Assembly (NCBI GenBank): GCA_023614405.1
Contig: CM042684.1
Location: 468,171,650 to 468,235,649, forward strand
From: Avena insularis
Lineage: Eukaryota; Streptophyta; Magnoliopsida; Poales; Poaceae
DNA: 64,000 bases
Direction: 5' to 3'
A program made the translations under genes and the position numbers. Below are positions 36,105 through 47,753 of this stretch, piece by piece; within the stretch, counting starts at the first letter, position 1, and every line of letters begins with the position of its first letter. The notes under the pieces are model-generated. The model was not told where the DNA came from and did not search any database. It saw nothing but the letters and a program-made list of their open reading frames with translations.

Positions 36105-37320
36105 TTAATCTAAACCTCTAGAGAGATTGAGATTACGCTTAAACTCATCTAGATTCTTAACAGCTAAAGCTTTAGTGAAATCATCAGCTACTTGATCCTT
36201 GGTGGAAATGAATTTGATGTCAAGAAGTTTACTACTAACCCTCTCACGAACAAAGTAATAATCAATCTCTATATGTTTAGTCCTGGCATGAAATATTGGA
36301 TTTGCAGACAAATAAGTAGCACCAAGATTGTCACACCAAAGAATTGGTTTCTGATAGAGTATGACTCCCAACTCACGAGCCAAGGCTTCCACCCAGATCA
36401 ATTCAGCTGTCATTTGCAATAGCTTTATATTCTGCCTCAGTACTTGATCTTGACACAGTAGCTTGTTTCCTGGCACTCCATGATATCAAGTTTGGACCAA
36501 AGAATATAGCAAACCCACCAGTAGACCGTCTATCATCAAGACATCCTGTCCAGTCTGCATCTGAGAAAGCACTAAGAAGAGAGGATCTAGATCTCTGAAA
36601 AGTGAGTCCAACTTTCATTGTACCTCGAATATACCTTAATATGCGTTTCACTGCTGTCCAATGCACAGTGGTAGGAGCATGAAGATACTGGCATACTTTG
36701 TTCACTGAAAAGGCCAAATCAGGTCTTGTTAGTGTCAAATACTGCAATGCTCCAACTATACTTCTATAATTAGTACTATCCTCCGCACCAAGTGGTTCTC
36801 CATCTGTCAATGATAATTTCTCTGTGATTGACAAAGGTGTAGCACAAGTAGTACATTGTAGCATGCCAACTTTCTTGAGTAGATCCATTGCATATTTCTC
36901 TTGTGTTAAGACAACACCATTTGAACTCTTCTTTACCTCAATGCCTAGGAAGAAGTGCAAATCACCAAGATCCTTTAGCGCAAAATCATGATTCAACTTC
37001 CTTAAGAGAGCATTAGTTGCCGCATCAGATGAACTTGCCACAATGATATCATCAACATAAACAAGGATAAATATGGTAACATCCGGTCTGATGAACAGAA
37101 ACTATGATGTGTCTGCTTTGGATGCTGTGAATCCAAGTTCTTGTAATTTAGAGCTCAAGCGAGAATACTATGCTCGTGGAGCTTGTTTTAGACCATAAAG
37201 AGATTTATCAAGTTTGCAAATATAATGCGGAAAGCGAGGATCTTCATACCCAGGTGGTTGCTTCATATATACTTCCTCCTCCAGAACGCCATGAAGAAAC
37301 GCGTTCTTAACATCTAGCTG
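36105..37320 (-). pseudogene. Copia RT (C-terminal part) and RNase H, broken
   Basis: It continues the 788-codon frame after a TGA that replaces the Trp of [11 protein letters not shown] (37318-37320). A TAG replaces the Trp of APRAWYSRL, and another TAG sits in DTS-LFLF. The YVDD motif (near 37050) and [17 protein letters not shown] are intact. RNase H has SDADWTGC and STEAEYKAI, then a frame change near 36410 before [10 protein letters not shown] and [12 protein letters not shown]. The end is NLNLSRGLD at 36105. Two of the three stops are TGG to TGA or TAG. Confidence 0.9.
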
Positions 37321-39687
37321 TCAAAGACTCCACCCCCTAGACACTACAACAGAAAGAACAAGACGAACAGTTGCTGCTTTAACAACAGGACTGAAGGTAT
37401 CTTCATAATCAAGACCATATCTCTGTTTGAACCCTTTTGCAACCAAGCGAGCCTTGTACCGTTCAACTGTGCCATCTGCATGTTTCTTGACTCTATAAAC
37501 CCACTTGCAATCAATAAGATTCTTAGTGGAGTTAGGAGGTACTAAGTGCCAGGTCTTGTTCTGCATTAATGTTGTATGTTCTTCATTCATTGCTTGTCTC
37601 CATTTTTCATCTCCAATTGCCTTTGCCAGATTATCAGGTTCACCTATGGAAGAGAACATGCCATATCGAATAGTACCATCAGTATATTGACGAGGTTTGC
37701 GGATACCTCCTTGAAGCCTGGTACGAGGCCGCGGTGGTTCAGGTGAAGAATCGCCATCAAAATCTGTATTTGATGCAACAGAACCAGCAGGAGATATATC
37801 TGCATCAGAATCAGTATCAGCAGCATTGTTTTCAGCATCAACATTGTTTTCTGCACCATTGTCGTTTACTGGTGGAGATTCCTGGGCCCCCGCAGTGTCG
37901 CCGTCGGTCCCCGCACTGTCGCTGTCGGCCGGGTCATGATGGCGCGCAGGGGGCGACGCAGTGTTCCCACGCGCGGGCGATAGAGCAGGCGTGTGTGCGC
38001 CAGTCTCGTCCACAGGCGCATGTGCGCGGTCCCCCGCACTGTCGGCACCTGATGATGACATGGCTGGCAGGGAGCGGCTGGAGGCAGGCGCGCTAGACGA
38101 GAAGGATCTGGGCTGCGGATCCGATGCAGATCGTCTGGCAGGAGAATCAGCACAGGGATTTGTGCTAACTGGATTTGCATGCAGATTCCTCACTTGTGCA
38201 TCATTTTGAGCAGAATTTTCACCAGAATCTTCAGAATTAAGACCTGCATTTGCTGTACTATCTCCAGACACTTGAAAAGCATCAGTAACAGGAACAATAT
38301 GCATATGATCATCAACAGTTACTCCCTCATGTGCATGTGATGATGGCAAGATGTTAGAAAACAAAATAATTTCAGCTCTAAGTTGTGCACCGACATTTGG
38401 ATGAAGGGATTTGAACGGAAAAATGTTCTCATCAAATACTACATCACGAGAAATATAAATGCGACCGGTGGAAACATCAAGGCACTTGACACCTTTGTGA
38501 AGAGGGCTATAGCCAAGAAAAACACATTGTTTTGATCGAAAAGAGAGTTTGTGTCTATTGTATGGATGGAGGTTGGGCCAACAAGCACAACCAAAAATAC
38601 GAAGAGCATCATAGTTTGGCTTGACATCAAGTAATTTTTCAGCAGGAGACACAAGATCAAGGACTTTAGTGGGTTGCAAATTTATGAGGAAAGTGGCAGT
38701 AAGAAAAGCTTCATCCCAGAACTTAAGAGGCATAGAAGCATTTGCTAGAAGAGCAAGACCAACTTCTACAATATGTCTATGCTTGCGTTCGGCCGAACCA
38801 TTTTGTTGACGAGCATGTGGATAAGAGACATGATGCGTAATGCCTACTTTTTGAAAGAAACCGTGGAGTTTTTCATATTCACCACCCCAATCAGTTTGCA
38901 TAGTGACTATCTTTCTATTGAATTTGCGTTCAACAAGTTGCTGAAAATTAAGGAAAACTTGATAAACATCACATCTCTTTTTCAGCAAATAGATCCATGT
39001 AAATTTATTATAGTCATCAATAAAACTTACATAGTACTGATGTTTTCCAACAGAGGTTGGAGCAGGACCCCATACATCAGAAAACACTTGTTCCAAAGGA
39101 ACAGTAGACACACTAGTGGAAACAGGATATGGTAATTGATGACTTTTTGCTTGCTGACAAGCATCACACACATAAGAATTTATTTCAGGAGTGTAAGCTA
39201 AATTGTTTTTCCTAAGCACTTGTTGAACAATAAAGGAAGATGGATGCCCTAGACGACGATGCCATGTGGATGAAGACGGCTTGATGGTGATGAAGGCGTG
39301 CTTGTGGGGTTCGGCCATACTGGAGATGGGCACAAGAGGGTAGAGGCCGTCATGATAGGGATCCTTAAAGAGAATTTTCTTGGTGGCCTGATCCTTGATC
39401 AAAAAGAAAAATGGGTGAATTTCAACAAAGGCATTATTGTCTAGGGTAATTCTATGAGTTGATAATAGATTTTTAGTGGCATAAGGAACATGAAGAATAT
39501 TATTCAGATGCAAAGAACAATGAGGGGTATGTAATGTTGAATGACCAATATGCTGTATTGCCATACCTGTGCCACTTGCATTGTGGACTTGATCGCGGCC
39601 CTTATAATTGTCATGAGTATGAAGCTTGTTTAATTGTCTTGTGATGTGATCAGTGGCGCCAGTGTCCATATACCAATTGGTGTCCAC
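37321..39687 (-). CDS. Copia protease, integrase and N-terminal RT; 788-codon open frame
   Basis: The frame contains the aspartic protease motif DTGATDH near its start and the gag-pre-integrase [11 protein letters not shown]. The zinc-binding His and Cys residues follow, with [12 protein letters not shown]. The integrase DDE core is present: [20 protein letters not shown] and [10 protein letters not shown]. An integrase C-terminal stretch ([13 protein letters not shown]) is next, then a Ser/Ala/Asp-rich spacer, then the RT start ([33 protein letters not shown]). It ends at a nonsense TGA at SRGWSL. The Met at 39687 is internal; the real polyprotein would start in gag. It is remarkably open for a dead element, which suggests recent activity. 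It is not functional alone. Confidence 0.9.
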   Translation of the reverse strand: MDTNWYMDTGATDHITRQLNKLHTHDNYKGRDQVHNASGTGMAIQHIGHSTLHTPHCSLHLNNILHVPYATKNLLSTHRITLDNNAFVEIHPFFFLIKDQATKKILFKDPYHDGLYPLVPISSMAEPHKHAFITIKPSSSTWHRRLGHPSSFIVQQVLRKNNLAYTPEINSYVCDACQQAKSHQLPYPVSTSVSTVPLEQVFSDVWGPAPTSVGKHQYYVSFIDDYNKFTWIYLLKKRCDVYQVFLNFQQLVERKFNRKIVTMQTDWGGEYEKLHGFFQKVGITHHVSYPHARQQNGSAERKHRHIVEVGLALLANASMPLKFWDEAFLTATFLINLQPTKVLDLVSPAEKLLDVKPNYDALRIFGCACWPNLHPYNRHKLSFRSKQCVFLGYSPLHKGVKCLDVSTGRIYISRDVVFDENIFPFKSLHPNVGAQLRAEIILFSNILPSSHAHEGVTVDDHMHIVPVTDAFQVSGDSTANAGLNSEDSGENSAQNDAQVRNLHANPVSTNPCADSPARRSASDPQPRSFSSSAPASSRSLPAMSSSGADSAGDRAHAPVDETGAHTPALSPARGNTASPPARHHDPADSDSAGTDGDTAGAQESPPVNDNGAENNVDAENNAADTDSDADISPAGSVASNTDFDGDSSPEPPRPRTRLQGGIRKPRQYTDGTIRYGMFSSIGEPDNLAKAIGDEKWRQAMNEEHTTLMQNKTWHLVPPNSTKNLIDCKWVYRVKKHADGTVERYKARLVAKGFKQRYGLDYEDTFSPVVKAATVRLVLSVVVSRGWSL

Positions 39688-40841
39688 TCCATATGCACCC
39701 TTCTCATTGCGAGAGCAATCTTCATCCTCACCATCACGATCAGAATAGTGCCACCAACAGCCACGTGCAGGGTGCCTATATTTTGTGCAAATCTAGCAGG
39801 TAGTATCAACAAAACGAGTGGGTGTCCGTCCATGGCCACGGCCACCTCCATCACGACGCTGCACATCTCTATCATCACGGCGATTGTATCCTCTATCATC
39901 ACGGCGATCTCGATACTGTCTGTCATCACGGTACTGTCTATCATTCCTCCTGTCTCTATCATCGCGACGACTGTAACCATCTCTGTCATCACGGCGGTAA
40001 TTACCACCACCGCCATATCTGTCGTCACGGCGATTGTAGCCATCACGGTCATCACGTCGGGAGTAATCATCACGTCGAGGAGGGACACTGTTATCGCGGC
40101 GCTGAGGTGCATCGCCACCACCACGCGCAGCAGTATTAGCACTGCTCTGAAAAACGGTGGTGCTTTGGCCAGATTGGGACAGTGAAGTCTGGCGATCATC
40201 AAACGCCTGAAGTGCGAACACATATCAATGCAGGTGGTGGTAGGATTTGCATTAATCGAGGTAACAAACGGTGTATAGCGATCATCATCCAGACCGCCAA
40301 GGATGTAGCCCTTGAGTTCATCCCGATCCACTGTTTTCCCGGCAGCTGCTAGTTCTTGAACGAACCCCTGCATGGTGGCAATATATTGCCGAGTTGTCAT
40401 GTCTTGGTTCTTCGTGTTAATCAACGCACCGCGCAGAAAGTTCACACGGGCTCGAGATTGGGAAGCAAAAAGACTCTGGATTGTTGACCATATCTGATGA
40501 GAATGTTGCAGTCCTATCATCTGAGCCAAGAGGTCTTGATCTAGGGACTTTACCAGATAGCTCATCAGGGCTTGATCCCGAGCAAACCAGACGGCATAGG
40601 CCCGACTTGGGATCTGAATCTTGTTCTTGTCTGTATCTTCTATCTCCTCAGTGGCGGGCGGTGCAGGATCGGTGCCATCCAGAAGGCCCATAGCCTACGC
40701 ACAATGAAAGGCCGGAAGAACCTGGGTCTTCCAGAATAGGTGGTTGTCCCAAGAAAGCTTCTCCGAAGGCGGTGATCCAAGGGCGGCGATCAGACTCGCC
40801 GTAGCAACGGCCGCCGATGGTGAGGAGGTTGACGACGACAT
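39688..40841 (-). pseudogene. Copia gag of the second element, broken
   Basis: It begins at 40841 (MSSSTSSPSAAVATASL) with LGSPPSEKLSWDNHLFWK, then a TAG at the codon just before AMGLLDGTD (about 40693). The rest of gag follows (QMIGLQHSHQIWSTIQSLF and YILGGLDDDRY). A frame change near 40220 leads to a tail of RRDDRDG repeats. The Arg/Asp repeat tail matches the other short-LTR copia element. Confidence 0.88.
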
Positions 40842-41119
40842 GATGAAGATCGAGTACGGTGGCAGAGGGCAGCCGGGATAGGTTTTGTGTGGTTTGGTGT
40901 TTTGATCTAGGTTTTGTGACTCACGATGGCAGGAGGCGGTCGGAGTGGGTTGGTTTCTGGGGCTCTCGACGGCGTGAGGCGATCGGAGCAGGTTTTGTAT
41001 CTGGTTTTTCTGGTTTGTGTTTGATGGTTTTGGTCCTTCACCGGCGAGAAGATCACCGGCGGGTGAGGTTGGATGCGGCGGCTGCTCTCACGCGGTGGGA
41101 GGAGGCAGCTCTGATACCA

Positions 41120-41239
41120 TGTCAGAGTCCTAGGGTTGGAACCGTACGCTCTCCCTGGGCCAGGATGCGTGTTAATATTGGTGTGGAAAAGCCCCCACAC
41201 GTGGCAAATACAAACTCTTGTATTACAAGGTGTTTAACA
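41120..41239 (-). repeat. 5' LTR of the second copia element
   Basis: 120 bp, with primer site TGGTATCAGAGC directly downstream in element sense (41119-41108). Confidence 0.93.
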
Positions 41240-41244
41240 CTCAA

Positions 41245-41741
41245 GGCCAGTGTGCTCACTCACGACGTAACTGATCATTTCGGTGAGGTTCGAGTCCATG
41301 TCACCTCGAAAAGGAAGACACGACACATATGCTAGTTCATTGCTACCAGGTATCATTTGTCCTGAATTATGTAGAGACATGCATTGCATTGTTGGTTGCT
41401 GGATCTACCTAGCAATGCTAGCTTCTATCCTGATGCCTCCAATTCCCTCTTGTTTCTGTTACATCGGGAATTTTTACCTATCGGACGTGCTAGCATGCAA
41501 ATTACAAGGGATGGTGATAAAAGAGCAGCAATAGATTCCTCGATGGCAAGGTTTGTTATATATTCTATTACAGCGAAAATGGGATGTTGTATATAGCCAA
41601 AGGACTTTAGTAACTCAAATAAAGGTAGGTGGAGAATTTACTTTGTTTGGTAGTGATTGTCATTTAGTATAGCTATATGGATATGATACTATACACCCAA
41701 GTGCATTTTATTTGAAAAAGGTGTTGTTTATTAATCAAGAA
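41245..41741. repeat. Duplicated Q block after the second copia element
   Basis: It continues the P/Q unit cut by copia: CTCACTCACGACGTAACTGA, GTTGGTTGCTGGATCTACCT, CAAATAAAGGTAGGTGGAG and CATTTTATTTGAAAAAGGTG match 2100-2620 and 4200-4505. No gene. Confidence 0.78.
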
Positions 41742-42603
41742 CCGGAGTCTTTATTACGACCATTCAGAGCCGATCTCGACACGTAAGTTGGAACCAAATT
41801 TTGTGACACACCAGCACTCAATTCTCTAAGGCACAATCGGCAAAGATCATGGGCTACGAAATTGCACAGCCTATTAACCTTCGATAAAATCACGTGCCCA
41901 TGTAGGGGCTTCTTTAGCTTGATATCCTTTGCAATGAGGAATTTTTTTTGAGAGATCACTGCTTCCATCTTTACAATTATCTAGGATAGCAGCACTGTCA
42001 ATCTCAGTGACCAGGTTAAGGGAAGAGTGTGCTAGGGATATTTTGATCGAGTCCTTCTACTAAGAGACTATTGCTTCCCATCGATGCAGATTGACAAGTT
42101 ATTATAAAACCCCAAGATGAACATAAAAATTGTCTAGTGTAGCCTTTAGAATAGCACCGCATGCTCCATTATTGCTTTCGTTGGTGAAGCTAGCATCTAG
42201 TACATTACATTTGACCCAACCTTGATTTGGTCTTCTTCAAGTTTCTTTTGGCCTAAAATCCACAACCCGGGCATGATCTCTGATGCTTGTTGTTGGATCC
42301 ACTTTCTTTTTTCTCTTTTCTATCAAGGGCGCCCCTTCCACATGCTAAACCCTGCAAAATGGCTGGATAATTTTGTAAGAACCTGATAGAGTTATCAATG
42401 GGTGCATCACCCTTACCAAAATTACATTATTACAATGGTACCAAGCCCACCACAAAATAAACATCATTTTACTTCACATCATCTCATGTCCTAGTTTAGC
42501 CTATCTGGCAGGACGAGCAGCCAGTCGTGTCATTGTGCAGGTTAGGTTTGCTTCAGGTGAGATCTTCCAAATATCAGTCAAACCTTGTCTCAAGGTTAAT
42601 GCA
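41742..42603 (-). pseudogene. LINE ORF2 3' part (zf-RVT linker and RNase H-like), split
   Basis: Reading leftwards, WWAWYHCNNVI and a basic linker precede GWVKCNV, DASFTNESNNGACGAILKAT (about 42240-42110), the start of the RVT_3 RNase H-like domain. Then about 115 bp of host Q-type sequence (41966-42080) intervenes. The domain resumes at 41960-41742 with HVILSKVNRLCNFVAHDLC. Frames are broken throughout. Non-LTR retrotransposon origin is well supported by the motif order. Confidence 0.7.
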
Positions 42604-42606
42604 TTA

Positions 42607-43627
42607 GAGCATCTCGAGCCGAACTCCAATAATTTAGATGGTCAAAAGCTTCCATATCTCTTAACTCCTCGTATTTGATCATCTAAAGGAAAGCATTTCC
42701 TAGCTGTACTCCTATATTTAGAGCAAAATTTTGTTTGTTGCAAACCAGGCCAAATCATTTGAACAAACATTCAATATTACAAAATGGATTAATAATTGCA
42801 ATAAATCTTCTTCATCCTCCCCCTCCAATGAAGAGACATCGAAGATCATCTCCTTCAACCTCTTCATCTACAATCGAAGATCATCTCGGTCAACATCGGT
42901 TAAAAAAGAAAAAGGAAACACAAAAAAACTCACCTAGTGAATTCGTCGAACACCTAGTGGTAGGCGGAGTTGAGAACCGCGGCCGACGGAGCAGAGCCAA
43001 TGACAAGAGTTGAGACCACCGCCAGGGTTGCGCGACGACCGGAGGTCGAGGTAGTAGTCGCAGAATACCCCTATAACCGAACGTCGGTCGAGTAAATGTC
43101 GATTCCTCTGCTGGGACCTGCTCGTCGGAAAATAGGGTGCGACCCTCGATTCTGACCACGCCTAGGTCAGCGACGGTCGATCTACGACTTCCTCATGCTC
43201 CAACGGCTACGTTTTTTAAGGAACCGAGCTCTCTACAGCTGTAAACACCCTTTAAATTGGTGGCGAAACCGGAAAGGATGAAGCGACTCTCGAGCCTGAT
43301 TCCGACGACGGTAGCGACGGACGAGTGAGACGGAGTGGCGGAGGAGGGCAGAGGATGTTTCAAGCTCTCGACGGAGGCAACATGTGGTTGCCGGTGTGAA
43401 TTTCGGCGGGGATGGGAGGCACAGTAGGAAGGTTGTGCGCACGGCTAGAGGAAGGAATATTTAGTTCACCGAGGTCGCGACCGCCTGTATTTACGAGTTG
43501 CCGAAGCTGGTTCCTTAAAAAATTGATCACCTATAGGGGATGCGAGTTTGGCTAGGTGCGCTTTAGATGGCTAGAAGTGAATCTTTTGCTCATCTAAAGG
43601 TGTTTCCAAGTTCTGCTGGAGATGCGC
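42607..43627. mobile_element. PIF/Harbinger-like non-autonomous element, 1021 bp
   Basis: Ends GAGCATCTCGAGC and ...GCTGGAGATGCGC are inverted repeats, flanked by TTA (42604-42606, 43628-43630). It interrupts the LINE fragment: zf-RVT-like coding resumes on the far side (43631-43740, minus). The interior at 42950-43450 is GC-rich but holds no supported gene or transposase. Confidence 0.8.
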
Positions 43628-43630
43628 TTA

Positions 43631-43740
43631 GTGCATCGCATTGTTGTATAATATCCAATCTCATCTTATCCCACATATATTACAAGTAGGGAGGACATTT
43701 GGCAATCTGCACATCTATAGAAAATTCTCCGGAAGGATAG
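43631..43740 (-). pseudogene. LINE ORF2 fragment (zf-RVT side)
   Basis: The minus strand reads CNICGIRWDW-like text that continues into the fragment beyond the Harbinger-like insertion. It is short and frame-broken, and is called only from continuity with the RNase H part. Confidence 0.45.
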
Positions 43741-43742
43741 TA

Positions 43743-43915
43743 CTCACTCGGTTCCACAATATAAGTAGTTTTAGTCTTTTTTTAAACACATGTATCTAGA
43801 CGCTTTTTAGTGTGTAGGTTCACTTATTTTGATCTGAACCTACACACTAAAGAAAGCCTAGATACATACGTTTTGGAAAACGGATAAAACATGTTATATT
43901 TTGGAACGGAGGGTG
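43743..43915. mobile_element. Stowaway MITE
   Basis: Ends CTCACTCGGTTCCACAATAT and ...ATATTTTGGAACGGAGGGTG are inverted repeats with TA on both sides (43741-43742, 43916-43917). The inner GTGTGTAGGTTCA/TGAACCTACACAC stem is clear. Confidence 0.9.
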
Positions 43916-43989
43916 TACTTTGCTTATAAAAGCCTAACATAAAATGTTGTGATAAAATAATTAATCTCTAGACATTTGTTGCTAGCACA

Positions 43990-44500
43990 ACTTGATTGAA
44001 AACTTGGAGATCTAGGAAACCCATGCCCTTGTTAGCCATTTTAATTGCTAGAGAAAAATAATATGGCTAAGTCAGAAGGATTTATTCCTGGTCTTGCTGA
44101 GGGAGGGCTTTTAGCTCTATAACATGCGGATGATACAATTTTATTTATGAAACATGATCTTAACAATACTATTAACATAAAGCTTATTCTTTGCATTTTC
44201 GAACAATTATCTAATCTTAATATTAACTTTCACAAAAGCGAGATTTTCTGTTTTGGAAAGGCTAAAGAGGAGGAGGAGGAGACACACAAGAAACTATTTG
44301 GTTGTGAGTCTGGATCTCTTTCCTTTAGATAGCTGGGAGCTCCTCTCCATTACAAAAAACTCAGGAACTCTGAATGGTACCCAGTTGAAAGCCACTTTGA
44401 AGGAAAGCTTGGTTGTTGGCCATGCAAAATGTTATCATATGGAGATCATCTTATGCTGATTAATTCAGTGTTGACTAGTTTACTGATGTTTATGTTTACT
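43990..44500 (+). pseudogene. LINE reverse transcriptase fragment
   Basis: The RT core reads HADDTILFMKHDLNN (the YADD motif, here HADD, near 44127), then LILCIFEQLSNLNINFHKSE and CFGKAKEEEE, then, after a stop, LGAPLHYKKLRNSEWYPVE and MLSYGDHLMLINSVLTSL. This is the typical motif order of grass LINE ORF2. A TAA precedes HADD, and there are frame breaks near 44330. Orientation is opposite to the RNase H piece at 41742-42603. Confidence 0.85.
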
Positions 44501-44504
44501 TTCT

Positions 44505-45302
44505 CCTATTGCTGATGCATTACACTTACAGACTAGTACATAGAACTTCCTTTGGCGTTCTTACGTGCTCCTTCCGCTACCTCTCTCCTTTGACGGTTAA
44601 GTATCTGAACAATGAGACTTTAAGAGGTGCGTTGTTACCACATCAACTTTGAACCACAGAATATCTATGTGCCCCCCTCGCCTTTTCGATGGGGTTCGAG
44701 GACACATCGCCTCCAAAAGAAACACACGGGAGACATGCTAGTCCATTGCTACTATGTATCGTTTCTACCTAGCGATGCTCACCTCTCTCCTGGTGCCTCC
44801 AATCCCCGCTTGTTTCTGTTTACATACGGTATTGCTACCTATCCGATGTGCTAGCATGTAAAATATAATGTGTGGGTGATAACGAGCAGCGATAAATCCG
44901 ACAACTAGAATTACTTATCTATTCTAGTATTACAATGAAAATGGACGATGTATATAACCAAAGGACATTAGTATCTCGAAATAAAGGTAGGTGGAGAATT
45001 TACTTTGTTCGGTAGTGATTATCATTTCGTAGAGCTATACGGTGCCTTACTTGATACAATATGATACTGCATACCCAAGAGTATTTATTTGAAGAAGGTG
45101 TTGTGTATTAATCACGGAACATAGACTTCTATTAAGAGAATTTCTGACTTTCATCTTTAAAATAGTCTAGGGTAGGAGCACTGTGAATCTGAGTGAGCAG
45201 GTTAAGGGAAGAGTATGCTAGGGACACTTTCAGTCCTTTTATTAAGAGACTATTGATTAACTCATCCTATTATCCTATATTAGGCTAGTAGTAGTGTTCG
45301 TA
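44505..45302. repeat. Duplicated blocks P (end) and Q
   Basis: It matches 2090-2820, and for 44505-44640 the end of P (TGCATTACACTTACAGACTAG). The Q part includes the empty sites of the Stowaways at 2316 and 4321. No gene. Confidence 0.75.
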
Positions 45303-45536
45303 CTCCCTTCTTCCTAAAATAAGATACATATAGTTTTCGGTCACGGTCAATCTTTTTAAAATTTGACCAAATATATTGGAAAGAATATGAATATCTACAA
45401 CACCAAATGTACACAAAATGAAAATATATTCCATGATGGTACTAACAATAGTGCTTCCAGATTATAAATAGTCACAATTTTTCAATATAGTTGGTTAATC
45501 AAACACTATATGCATCCTATTCTGGAAAGGAGGGAA
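45303..45536. mobile_element. Stowaway-like MITE, orthologous to 2821-3077
   Basis: It begins CTCCCTTCTTCCTAAAATAA and has the same interior (TTTAAAATTTGACCAA, then ATGAATATCTACAACACCAA) and the same flanking sequence as 2821-3077. Flanking TA is present. Confidence 0.8.
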
Positions 45537-45581
45537 TATCATAAGGAGTATCATGAATGCCACCTTGCAAAAATCTAATGT

Positions 45582-46946
45582 CCTCCTCGAAATATACTTT
45601 CACCACGTATATCAATATATCAACCACATGGTACAACTACGAGTCCACTGCTGGGGCAAACACAACACAAGAAAGCAAGCAAGCCCAAAAGAAAAAGAAA
45701 GAACAATAAGAGAAAAAATGATGACACCGATGGATCGATGAAAACGAAGATGACCCGCAACCGTTGTGCCCTCCGATGAATTCCCACTATGATCCTAGCA
45801 CTCTGAATCGACGCGTACCAAACAGCACCTTCAAGAAGGAAAGAGATGACAATGCCACTGCTTCCTGGACTGGTCCTAGGGTTTCCCTCGGTACTCTCCA
45901 AGGAGTGGGGAAGAGGTACCCCTGACGCTCTTCAGGAAGGAACAATAACAGTATAAAGCACCACATCGGTGCCAAACAACGGGGATTTCTCCTGACCCCC
46001 AAAAAACCACACCCCGGACAATCCGTAGCGCTCCAAAAATCTAGCCATCCACCAACATACGCCACCCACGGTCTTAAAGTCACCATCCTTGTCTCACCAT
46101 GGCAAATGTTGTGAGGCTTGCTGGGTCGAGACAAAATAGCCGTAGACAAAGTTTGGTAGTATCACAACCACATGGGAAGGAACATCCTCCACCGCCATAG
46201 ATGGTAGCCGACCGGGCGCAGTGACAAGAGCACACTAGGCCATTGGAGCCGGAGTGTGGCATCAACACAACCACTTGGAGGACGTCCTCCATCACCATCA
46301 ACGGGTGCTGACCGGACGCGACAGCAGGGACACACCAGGCTAGGCAGGCCCTGCCGAGCCCCCGGGGCTGTAAAGTCCCCGTCACCATGCTGCTGCATGT
46401 AGGCCACCATCGCTGCTACCCTCTTGTTTGGCCCCATAGGCTCGTCTAGACCCAGACAGGCCCGCAAAGCTCCCGCCACCAAGCCAGCAGGCGCAATGTC
46501 TTCTCCACCATCATGAGCCGCTCATCAGGCCAACCGGAGGCAGCGAGGCAAAACCTTACCTAACCCGCCCTGTCCCATATTAGGCCCGCAAGGCCTAGAT
46601 CTGGGCCTGCAGGGCTCACTGGTGGAGCTCCACCACAGCCGCCCCCGCCACCAATAGTGGAACCACCACCACATCGGCCACCCGTGCCACACCAAGGAGC
46701 CCCCGCCGCCGCGTCAGACCATAGCCTCCGATCTGCACCTCCTGGGCCAGGGTTGCCCCGCGCATCCAAGACCAAGAGGGGAAGGCTGAGGGCCCGTCGC
46801 CACCAGCTCCACCCCTCTAGGACCAGCGCAGCACACCAACGATGGCGGGAGAGAGGAGGGGAGGAGTAGGTTCGGGCAGTAGGATGAGGCGCGGCCCAGC
46901 CGCTGCAGGGGCGGCGCGGGTTGGTTGTGACAAACCTGATTTTTTT
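45582..46946. mobile_element. Unclassified 1.36-kb insertion, GC-rich interior
   Basis: The sister copy at 3111 reads AAAATCTAATGTGGCACTAT; here the insert is flanked by TCTAATGT (45574-45581) and TCTAGTGT (46947-46954), an 8-bp near-duplication. The interior is GC-rich on 46080-46920 with several short minus-strand frames and no recognised domain. The T-run at the right end, and composition like a LINE 5' leader, are noted, but no family is assigned. Confidence 0.6.
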
Positions 46947-46954
46947 TCTAGTGT

Positions 46955-47753
46955 GGCACTATAATTATTGAAGATAGAGGTGTTAGTGGTATCATACTTT
47001 CATGCAGTATCATAGCACGTGAAACTAGATAATTTAATGATAATTTTCATTATACATAAAACATTTTATTGAGATTCGACAGACTTTAAATATGACGACA
47101 TTATGATACTGTGCAACTATAGTATTGTGTGGTTAGCAAATTTCCTTTGGAGCAGGATCCGGCAAACAAGGTTCTAGATGGATGGTTGTACGTAACTAGC
47201 ACTTACATAATGCACCGGTTAGTATAAAAAATAATCAAGACGACATGACTATGATCAAATGTTGCTTTTGGCTTACTTGGCCAAGTTAATTTAGGACCTA
47301 ACAAGCCTCACGTTGTTCCCACATGTTGATCTCTGCAGGGAGACTGTGCGCAGCTAACCGGTTCAGGTTTGGTGGTTGGGCCAAGCTTCTAGCGGTAGTA
47401 CTGTTCCCTGCTTCTATTGCACCTGCGTACTGAAACTAGTTAAACCCAGATTTTTAAGTTGATTGAGGAGACAGGTGGGTGTGGGTTGGCCACCTTAATT
47501 TCTCCTGATGCTCCTGTATTACACTTACAGACTAGTACGATGAGATGATCATGTCATCTCTAACAACATGCATGGAGTTGGTCAGTAAAAAGGTCCTACC
47601 TGCCCTTTTCCTTGCTCTCCTCCGTTCGTGTTCTTGACCGCTCCTTCCGCCCCTCCTCGGTGCGTCCTCTTCCTCTCTCTCCTCCGCCCACTGGTTAAAT
47701 ATCTGAACAAGGACACTTGAACAAATACAGTGTTTTACGGTATTAACCATTGT
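46955..47753. repeat. Duplicated block P
   Basis: It matches 3116-4145 (TATTGAAGATAGAGGTGTTA, CCGGCAAACAAGG, GGAGACTGTGCGCAGCTAA). It lacks the Stowaway found at 3235. No gene. It stops at ATTAACCAT, where an LTR begins. Confidence 0.78.

Larger units (their letters stand above)
35980..41239 (-). mobile_element. Second short-LTR copia retrotransposon (complete boundaries)
   Basis: LTRs of 118-120 bp (35980-36097 and 41120-41239) start TGTTAAACACC and end GACTCTGACA in element sense. The target duplication is CTCAA (35975-35979, 41240-41244). The primer site TGGTATCAGAGC lies at 41119-41108 and the polypurine tract AAGGGAGGG next to the 3' LTR. The two LTRs show about seven differences. The polyprotein resembles that of the plus-strand element at 23849-33353, but the LTRs are unrelated, so they are sister families. 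Confidence 0.95.

Noticed and set aside
39822..40185. His-rich and Ile/Thr-rich plus-strand frames
   Set aside because: They are the antisense of the RRDDRDG repeats of copia gag.
45574..46954. Helitron interpretation of the 1.36-kb insert (TC start, CTAG end)
   Set aside because: The empty site in the sister copy keeps TCTAATGT, so the TC would belong to the host and a duplication is present; Helitrons make none.
46940..46955. CACTA transposon end (complement reads CACACTAGAAAA)
   Set aside because: No matching CACTA end at the left boundary and no 3-bp duplication; the 8-bp near-duplication points elsewhere.
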